A stretch of DNA of 64,000 nucleotides from Alistipes sp. (lineage in GTDB: Bacteria; Bacteroidota; Bacteroidia; Bacteroidales; Rikenellaceae). Below, in pieces: positions 58,955-64,000 of this stretch (positions are counted from its first letter, which is position 1; every line of letters starts with the position of its first letter). The notes under the pieces are model-generated. The model did not search any database. It had not been told where the DNA came from and was given only the letters and a program-made list of their open reading frames with translations. A program made the position numbers and the translations under genes. The stretch spans positions 88,929-152,928 of the forward strand of contig JAFZHB010000021.1 in assembly GCA_017555105.1 (NCBI GenBank), read 5' to 3'.

Positions 58955-61072
58955 ATGAAACGCATTTTAATTATGGCACTTTCCGCATTTGCCGTAGCTT
59001 GTGGTGATCAGTCGATCCCGCAGGCAAATTATCCCGAGTTGGATCTCACCAACCCGCTGTTGGCCGAGTGGGATACCCCGCATCAGACGCCTCCCTTCTC
59101 GCTGATCAAGCCCGAGCACTTTGAGCCGGCTGTTGATGCCGCCATCGCCTGCTCGCGTGCCGAGATCGAGGCCATTGTAAACAACCCCGCCAAGCCGACC
59201 TTTGGTAACACGATCCTGGCCATGGAGCGCCAGGGCGAGCTGCTGGGTCGTGTGATGGGTGTCTTCTCGAACCTGATGGGTACGGAGTCCACGCCCGAGT
59301 TGCAGGCTATTGCCCAGCGCAACCAGCCGAAGCTCTCGGAGCTCTCGAACGACATCTCGCTCAACCCCGAGCTCTTCGCCCGCGTGAAGGCGGTCTATGA
59401 GCAGTGCAACTGGGGTCTGTCGAAGGCCGAGAAGAAACTCTTGGAGGATACCTACCTCAGCTTCTCGCGCAGCGGCGCAGCCCTCTCGGACGAGGATAAG
59501 GCGCTCTACCGCGAGTACTCGAAGGAGCTGGGCGCACTGACCCTGAAGTTTGGTCAGAACGCGCTGAAGGCTACGAACGCCTTCACGCTCAACATCACCA
59601 ACCCGAAGGAGGTAGCCGAGTTGCCCGACTTTGTGAAGCAGGCAATGGCAGCCGAGGCCAAGGCGCGTGGTGAGAAGGGCTGGACGGTGACCCTGCAGGC
59701 TCCGAGCTACATCCCCTTTATGACCTACTCGACGAACCGCACGCTCAAGGAGAAACTCTACCGTGCCTATAACTCGCGCGCGCTGGGTGGTGAGTTCGAC
59801 AATACGGAGGTGATCAAGGGTATCGTGAACTACCGCTTGAAGATTGCCAACCTCTTGGGGTATAAGAACTATGCAGACTATGTGCTCGAGAAGCGCATGG
59901 CCGAGAATACGCCGACCGTGATGAGCTTCCTCGATGAGCTGCTCGCAGCCACGAAGGAGTATGCCGAGTTGGACTACAAGACGGTGAGCGACTTTGCTGC
60001 ATCGCGCGGTTTCGAGGGTACGCTCATGCCGTGGGATTGGGCCTACTACAACGAGCAGTACAAGAACGAGAAGTTCGCCCTCTCGGATGAGGTGGTGAAG
60101 CCCTACTTTAAGCTCGAGAATGTGAAGCAGGCTGTCTTTATGCTGGCTAATAAGCTCTACGGCCTGACCTTCACCGAGTCGAAGGAAATCGAGGGTTACC
60201 ATCCCGAGACGACGGTTTATGAGGTGACCGATGCCGATGGCCGTTTCATGGCTGTCCTCTACCTCGACTTCCACCCGCGTGCTACGAAGCGTGCCGGCGC
60301 TTGGATGACCGAGTTCCGCGGCTCGAAGATCGTGGATGGCGTGGAGACGCGTCCGCTTGTGTCGCTCGTGATGAACTTCTCGAAGCCGACAGAGACCGCT
60401 CCCGCACTGCTGACCTTCGATGAGGTGGAGACCTTCCTCCACGAGTTCGGCCACGGTCTGCACGGCATTCTGGGTGAGGGTGAGTTTGAGTCGCAGACCG
60501 GCACCTCGGTTTATCGCGACTTCGTAGAGCTCCCGTCGCAGATCATGGAGAATTGGGCTACGGAGAAGGAGTTCCTCGACCTCTGGGCCGTACACTATGA
60601 GACGGGCGAGCCGATGCCGGCCGAGATCGTTGAGCGCATCGTGGCAGCACAGAACTACCTGGCAGCTTACGCCAATGTGCGTCAGCTCTCGTTTGGTATG
60701 ACCGATATGGCATGGCACACGATCGAGCAGCCGTTTGAGGGTGATGTGGTGGCCTTCGAGCAGGCTTCGATGGCTCCCACGCAGGTAACTCCCGTGGTGG
60801 AGGGTACGGCGATGGCTCCCGCCTTTACGCACATCTTCTCGGGCGGTTATGCGGCCGGTTACTACAGCTACAAGTGGGCTGAGGTGTTGGAGGCTGATGC
60901 CTTCTCGATGTTCAAGGAGCAGGGTGTATTCCCGCGCGAGGTGGCATCGAAGTTCCGCGAGCATGTCCTCTCGAAGGGTGGCTCGGAGCATCCGATGAAG
61001 CTCTACGAGGCCTTCCGTGGCCACAAGCCCGCAACGCAGGCGCTGATCGACAAGATGCAGCTCGGCAAGTAA
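58955..61072 (+). CDS. M3-family peptidyl-dipeptidase lipoprotein (Dcp-like), copy 2
   Basis: 705 residues; lipobox in FAVACGD. HExxH in EVETFLHEFGHGLHGIL, with the C-terminal FSGGYAAGYYSYKWAEVLEADAF. It is clearly a paralogue of copy 1 (both open NPLLAEWDTP-like after the lipobox) but moderately diverged along the length, so this is an old duplication with possible specialisation. The terminator at 61093 follows. Confidence 0.92.
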   Translation: MKRILIMALSAFAVACGDQSIPQANYPELDLTNPLLAEWDTPHQTPPFSLIKPEHFEPAVDAAIACSRAEIEAIVNNPAKPTFGNTILAMERQGELLGRVMGVFSNLMGTESTPELQAIAQRNQPKLSELSNDISLNPELFARVKAVYEQCNWGLSKAEKKLLEDTYLSFSRSGAALSDEDKALYREYSKELGALTLKFGQNALKATNAFTLNITNPKEVAELPDFVKQAMAAEAKARGEKGWTVTLQAPSYIPFMTYSTNRTLKEKLYRAYNSRALGGEFDNTEVIKGIVNYRLKIANLLGYKNYADYVLEKRMAENTPTVMSFLDELLAATKEYAELDYKTVSDFAASRGFEGTLMPWDWAYYNEQYKNEKFALSDEVVKPYFKLENVKQAVFMLANKLYGLTFTESKEIEGYHPETTVYEVTDADGRFMAVLYLDFHPRATKRAGAWMTEFRGSKIVDGVETRPLVSLVMNFSKPTETAPALLTFDEVETFLHEFGHGLHGILGEGEFESQTGTSVYRDFVELPSQIMENWATEKEFLDLWAVHYETGEPMPAEIVERIVAAQNYLAAYANVRQLSFGMTDMAWHTIEQPFEGDVVAFEQASMAPTQVTPVVEGTAMAPAFTHIFSGGYAAGYYSYKWAEVLEADAFSMFKEQGVFPREVASKFREHVLSKGGSEHPMKLYEAFRGHKPATQALIDKMQLGK

Positions 61073-61092
61073 GCGGCTTGCAACGACACGAA

Positions 61093-61127
61093 AAGAGCGG
61101 CGGTTCCTTTTTGGAATCGCCGCTCTT
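61093..61127. terminator. Terminator after the second M3 peptidase
   Basis: Stem AAGAGCGGCGGTTCC with GGAATCGCCGCTCTT (61093-61107, 61113-61127; one G-T wobble), T loop; lies between convergent genes. Confidence 0.85.
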
Positions 61128-61148
61128 GTGTTGATGGCCGAGGAGTGG

Positions 61149-61901
61149 TTAGCGCACCCCCTTGGCACGCTTGGCCATGGCCGAGGCGAAGACGAAGTCG
61201 TTCAGCTCGCGGTTCTCGGCCTGGAGAATATCCTCCTTCGAGCCTTCCCACCACTTGTTGCCCTCGTGGATGTAGACGATCTTCTCACCGATCTCCATCA
61301 CCGAGTTCATGTCGTGCGTGTTGATGATCGTCGTGATGTTGTACTCCTTGGTGATCTCGTGGATCAAGTTGTCGATCACGATCGAGGTCTGCGGATCGAG
61401 ACCCGAGTTGGGCTCGTCGCAGAAGAGGTAGCGGGGATTGAGCACAATGGCGCGGGCAATGGCCACACGCTTGATCATGCCTCCCGAGAGCTCGGCGGGG
61501 TAGAGGTGGTTGGCCGACTCGAGACGCACGCGCTTCAGGCAGAAGTTCACGCGCTCGAGCTTCTCCTCCTCGCTCTGCTCGGTGAAGAGGTCGAGCGGCA
61601 ACTTGACATTCTCCTCCACGGTCGAAGAGTCGAGTAGCGCACCCCCCTGGAAGATCATGCCGATATCCTTGCGGATCGCCTTGCGCTCGTGGAAACCAAG
61701 CGAGGTGAAGTTTGTATCGTCGTACCAGACCGATCCACTGTCGGGCGTATGGAGCCCGACCAGCGTCTTCAAGAGCACGGTCTTGCCCGAGCCGCTGCGT
61801 CCGATGATCAGGTTCGTGCAGCCGGTCTTGAACTCCACCGAGATGTCGTTCAGGATGGTGCGACCCTCGAAGCTTTTGATGATGTGTTCAGCGCGGATCA
61901 T
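61149..61901 (-). CDS. mlaF: MlaF-like ABC ATPase (lipid transport)
   Basis: 250 residues. Walker A GRSGSGKT, signature LSGGMIKRVAIARA, Walker B YLFCDEPNSGLDPQ and a His-loop; the MIKR and PNSGLDP strings mark the MlaF/MkI-type ATPase of the Mce lipid transporters. With the MlaE permease (overlap four bases), it would power retrograde or anterograde phospholipid trafficking at the inner membrane. No MlaD or other Mce-domain gene is seen in this window. Confidence 0.93.
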   Translation of the reverse strand: MIRAEHIIKSFEGRTILNDISVEFKTGCTNLIIGRSGSGKTVLLKTLVGLHTPDSGSVWYDDTNFTSLGFHERKAIRKDIGMIFQGGALLDSSTVEENVKLPLDLFTEQSEEEKLERVNFCLKRVRLESANHLYPAELSGGMIKRVAIARAIVLNPRYLFCDEPNSGLDPQTSIVIDNLIHEITKEYNITTIINTHDMNSVMEIGEKIVYIHEGNKWWEGSKEDILQAENRELNDFVFASAMAKRAKGVR

Positions 61902-62641
61902 ATCAGCAGTACTTGAGTCAGAATGAGGTTAAAGATCATGATTACGACCGAGCTGACCACTACGGCACGCGTCGAAGCCTTGCCCACCTCGAGCGAGTTG
62001 CCCTTGGCGTAGTAGCCGAAGAAGGCCGAGATCGAGGTGATGATGTAGGCGAAGACGGCCGATTTGATCAGCGAGTAGGTGATCGAGTAGGGTCGGAAGT
62101 CGAAGTGCAGACCCTCGATGTAGTTGGCTGGGATCATGATGCCCGTAGCGCACGAGATGAGGTATCCACCCAGGATGCCGATGCCGATCGAGAGGATCGT
62201 CAGCAGCGGGAAGAAGAGCACGGCGGCTACGATCTTCGGCAGGATGAGGTACGAGGCGGAGTTTACGCCCATGATCTCAAGGGCATCGATCTGCTCGGTG
62301 ATGCGCATTGTGCCGATCTCGGAGGCGATGGCCGAACCCACCTTGCCGGAGAGGATCAGCGCAACGACCGTCGAGGAGAACTCCAGAATCATCGTTTCAC
62401 GCGTGGCATAGCCGATGAGCGACTGTGGAATGAAGGGTGACTCGAGGTTGATACACATCTGCAGCGTGATGACCGCACCGATGAAGATCGAGATGATGGC
62501 CGTCAGACCGATCGAGTCGATGCCGATCGCCTCCATTTCATAGAGGATGCGACGGCGGTAGATGGCGCTCTTCTCCGGACGGGAAAAGACCTTTCCCATC
62601 AGGATGAAGTAGTGACCTATGAGTTCGAATACCTTGAGCAT
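61898..62641 (-). CDS. mlaE: MlaE-like permease
   Basis: 247 residues with five to six hydrophobic segments; SIGLTAIISIFIGAVITLQMCINL, FIPQSLIGYATRETMILEFSSTVVALILSGKVGSAIASEIGTMRITEQIDALEIMGVNS is the MlaE signature. Membrane subunit of the MlaF partner. Its start codon overlaps the DUF4834 stop by one base. Confidence 0.95.
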   Translation of the reverse strand: MLKVFELIGHYFILMGKVFSRPEKSAIYRRRILYEMEAIGIDSIGLTAIISIFIGAVITLQMCINLESPFIPQSLIGYATRETMILEFSSTVVALILSGKVGSAIASEIGTMRITEQIDALEIMGVNSASYLILPKIVAAVLFFPLLTILSIGIGILGGYLISCATGIMIPANYIEGLHFDFRPYSITYSLIKSAVFAYIITSISAFFGYYAKGNSLEVGKASTRAVVVSSVVIMIFNLILTQVLLI

Positions 62642-63045
62642 TACTTCTCTTTTGTCTCTTCAAATTCAACATAGTCGCCCACATCGTCTGCGATGCGCTT
62701 CTCATTGCTGTGCTGCGTTTGGCGGATCTTTACCTCGCCCTCATTGGGCGTCTCGGGGCGGCGACCAAAGGATGAAAAGCCCTGGAAGGGGTCTCCAGTG
62801 CGGCGCTGCTGCTCATCGAATTGGCGACGCACCTGTTGCTGCACTTTGTGCAGGCGCCAGCGCATCATCAGCAGGATCACTACGATGAAGAGCACGAAGC
62901 CCAAAATCAGGTAGAGGATCACCGTAGCCAGGCCTCGCAGCAGCGAGGGGGCGGTGATGGCCAGCACGATGATCAGCAATACGGTGAACGGATTGCGACG
63001 CACGAAGTTGACCAAAGAGTCTATGATAGCGGTCAGAAAATTCAT
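62641..63045 (-). CDS. DUF4834 family small membrane protein
   Basis: 134 residues: one transmembrane hairpin (FTVLLIIVLAITAPSLL... and VILYLILGFVLFIVVILLMMRW, about 20-65), followed by a soluble tail with FDEQQRRTGDPFQGFSSFGRRPETPNEGEVKIRQT. The tail matches DUF4834 of Bacteroidetes. It is the first gene of a run with mlaE and mlaF, suggesting a role in the same process. Confidence 0.82.
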   Translation of the reverse strand: MNFLTAIIDSLVNFVRRNPFTVLLIIVLAITAPSLLRGLATVILYLILGFVLFIVVILLMMRWRLHKVQQQVRRQFDEQQRRTGDPFQGFSSFGRRPETPNEGEVKIRQTQHSNEKRIADDVGDYVEFEETKEK

Positions 63046-63068
63046 ATATCGATAAAAAAGTTTTCAGG

Positions 63069-63076
63069 CAAAGGTA
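63069..63076 (-). promoter_or_regulatory. -7 element TACCTTTG of the DUF4834-mlaEF run
   Basis: Minus strand TACCTTTG (63076-63069), with TTG 20 bases upstream (63098-63096, off by small spacing); 24 bases before the ATG. Confidence 0.45.
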
Positions 63077-63107
63077 GCGAAAATTATGCTTTTATCAATA
63101 AATGTAG

Positions 63108-63115
63108 TAAATTTG
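63108..63115 (+). promoter_or_regulatory. -7 element TAAATTTG of purB
   Basis: TAAATTTG 30 bases before the ATG at 63145. Confidence 0.45.
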
Positions 63116-63144
63116 GTGCCGAAAATTGATAATATCCACTACAT

Positions 63145-64000
63145 ATGATGACTCCTCTGACAGCCATTTCTCCCGTTGACGGCCGCTACCGCAAGGTGAC
63201 CGAGCCGCTGGCAAACTATTTTTCCGAGCAGGCACTGATCCGCTACCGCATCCGTGTCGAGGTCGAGTATTTCATTGCCTTGTGCGAGTTGCCGTTGCCG
63301 CAGTTGGCTACGGTGGATCACGCGAAGTTTGCAGACCTGCGTTCGCTCTATCTGGACTTCTCGCCCGCTTCGGCAGAGCGCGTGAAGGAGATCGAGCGCA
63401 CGACGAACCACGATGTGAAGGCCATCGAATATATCCTGAAGGAGAAGATGGACCAGATCGGTCTGGAGGCCTACAAGGAGTTTGTTCACTTCGGTCTTAC
63501 CTCGCAGGATATCAACAACACGGCTGTGCCCCTCTCAATGAAGGAGGCACTCGTCGATGTGCTCTATCCGGCTTTTGAGGAGGTGCGCGAGAAACTCTAC
63601 GCCATGGCTATGGAGTGGATGGATACGCCGATGTTGGCGCGTACCCACGGTCAGCCGGCCTCGCCGACGGTGCTCGGTAAGGAGTTTATGGTCTATGTGG
63701 AGCGCCTTGATAAGCAGATTGAGCAGCTGAAGGCTGTGCCCGTGCCGGCCAAGTTCGGTGGCGCTACGGGTAATATGAATGCCCACCACGCAGCCTACCC
63801 CGAGCGTGATTGGGTCGCTTTTGCCAATGGTTTTGTGAACGAGACGCTGGGCTTGAGCCGTTCGCAGTATACGACGCAGATTGAGCACTACGATAACCTG
63901 GCAGCGATGTTCGATGCCCTGAAGCGCATCGACACGATCCTCTTGGACCTGGCGCGCGATATGTGGATGTACATCTCGTCGGAGTACTTCAAGCAGCAGA
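63145..64000 (+). CDS. purB: Adenylosuccinate lyase (3' end outside window)
   Basis: 285 residues are visible, from ATG 63145 (a second ATG follows immediately). MTPLTAISPVDGRYRKVTEPLANYFSE is the conserved start of PurB. Further motifs: ERTTNHDVKAIEYILKEKM, FGLTSQDINNTAVPLS, and ARTHGQPASPTVLGKEFMVY (catalytic His region). It acts twice in purine synthesis, releasing fumarate from SAICAR and adenylosuccinate. The right window edge cuts the gene before its signature SSxMPxKxNP loop. Confidence 0.96.
   Translation, partial: MMTPLTAISPVDGRYRKVTEPLANYFSEQALIRYRIRVEVEYFIALCELPLPQLATVDHAKFADLRSLYLDFSPASAERVKEIERTTNHDVKAIEYILKEKMDQIGLEAYKEFVHFGLTSQDINNTAVPLSMKEALVDVLYPAFEEVREKLYAMAMEWMDTPMLARTHGQPASPTVLGKEFMVYVERLDKQIEQLKAVPVPAKFGGATGNMNAHHAAYPERDWVAFANGFVNETLGLSRSQYTTQIEHYDNLAAMFDALKRIDTILLDLARDMWMYISSEYFKQQ

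Overview
The window looks like a chromosomal segment of a gut-type member of the Bacteroidetes, most likely close to Alistipes/Rikenellaceae. This is inference from content: initiation regions without Shine-Dalgarno sequences, promoters with the Bacteroidetes -7 element TAnnTTTG (often with TTG/TTTG 19-21 bases upstream), Bacteroidetes-specific families (DUF4290, DUF5683, DUF4834, OstA-like protein, DUF4369 thioredoxin lipoproteins, PL10-CE8 pectinase) and a fairly high-GC, strongly biased codon use in most genes. It is mostly housekeeping DNA with two AT-rich accessory patches (about 9.85-12.9 kb and 27.7-28.9 kb). I saw no phage, insertion sequence, CRISPR or rRNA.

Layout. 0-3.8 kb: end of lptC, a CNNM/CorC protein and a PpiD-like foldase. 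4.0-8.3 kb (mostly minus): initiator tRNA, then the run thioredoxin-like lipoprotein > lpxH > thyA > folA, and DUF4290. 8.4-9.6 kb: an RpoN-type activator with a degenerate receiver and no DNA-binding domain. 9.7-12.9 kb: tRNA-Arg followed by an AT-rich operon (zinc-ribbon/TPR membrane protein, SPFH-GYF2 protein, small 4-TM protein, a broken gene) with a long structured leader. 13-16.7 kb: two pectin-degrading enzymes. 16.7-20 kb: lon-kdsB. 20-27.6 kb: asnA, valS-rnhA, an MsbA-like exporter, a DUF1593 lipoprotein. 27.7-28.7 kb: an AT-rich orphan lipoprotein. 29-33 kb: ileS with an unusual active-site motif, and a DksA-like protein. 33-40.6 kb (minus): CPBP membrane protease homologue, two parvulin-type chaperones, an OstA-like protein, an AspT/YidE transporter. 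40.7-47.6 kb (plus): parA-parB-DUF5683-mltD-mnmE-M28 peptidase. 47.7-51.2 kb (minus): SLC13-type permease, ferredoxin, serS. 51.3-54 kb: U32 hydroxylase-like protein and a methyltransferase ending in a small inverted-repeat element. 54-56.6 kb (minus): rsmE, two short chromate-transporter halves, a membrane protein. 56.7-61 kb: two tandem M3 peptidase lipoproteins. 61-63 kb (minus): DUF4834-mlaE-mlaF. 63.1-64 kb: start of purB.

Theme. Outer-membrane biogenesis genes are spread through the window (lptC, lpxH, kdsB, MsbA-like, OstA-like, SurA/PpiD foldases, MlaEF), alongside nucleotide metabolism (thyA, folA, purB) and tRNA charging (valS, ileS, serS, asnA nearby). The most notable points are: the IleRS with a swapped GxHH signature in place of HxGH; the YdjI-like SPFH module behind tRNA-Arg with a leader that can form mutually exclusive hairpins; the HTH-less RpoN activator; a promoter whose spacer is exactly filled by a perfect hairpin; mirror-image divergent promoters between serS and the U32 gene; and a 124-bp terminal-inverted-repeat element that supplies a gene's stop codon.
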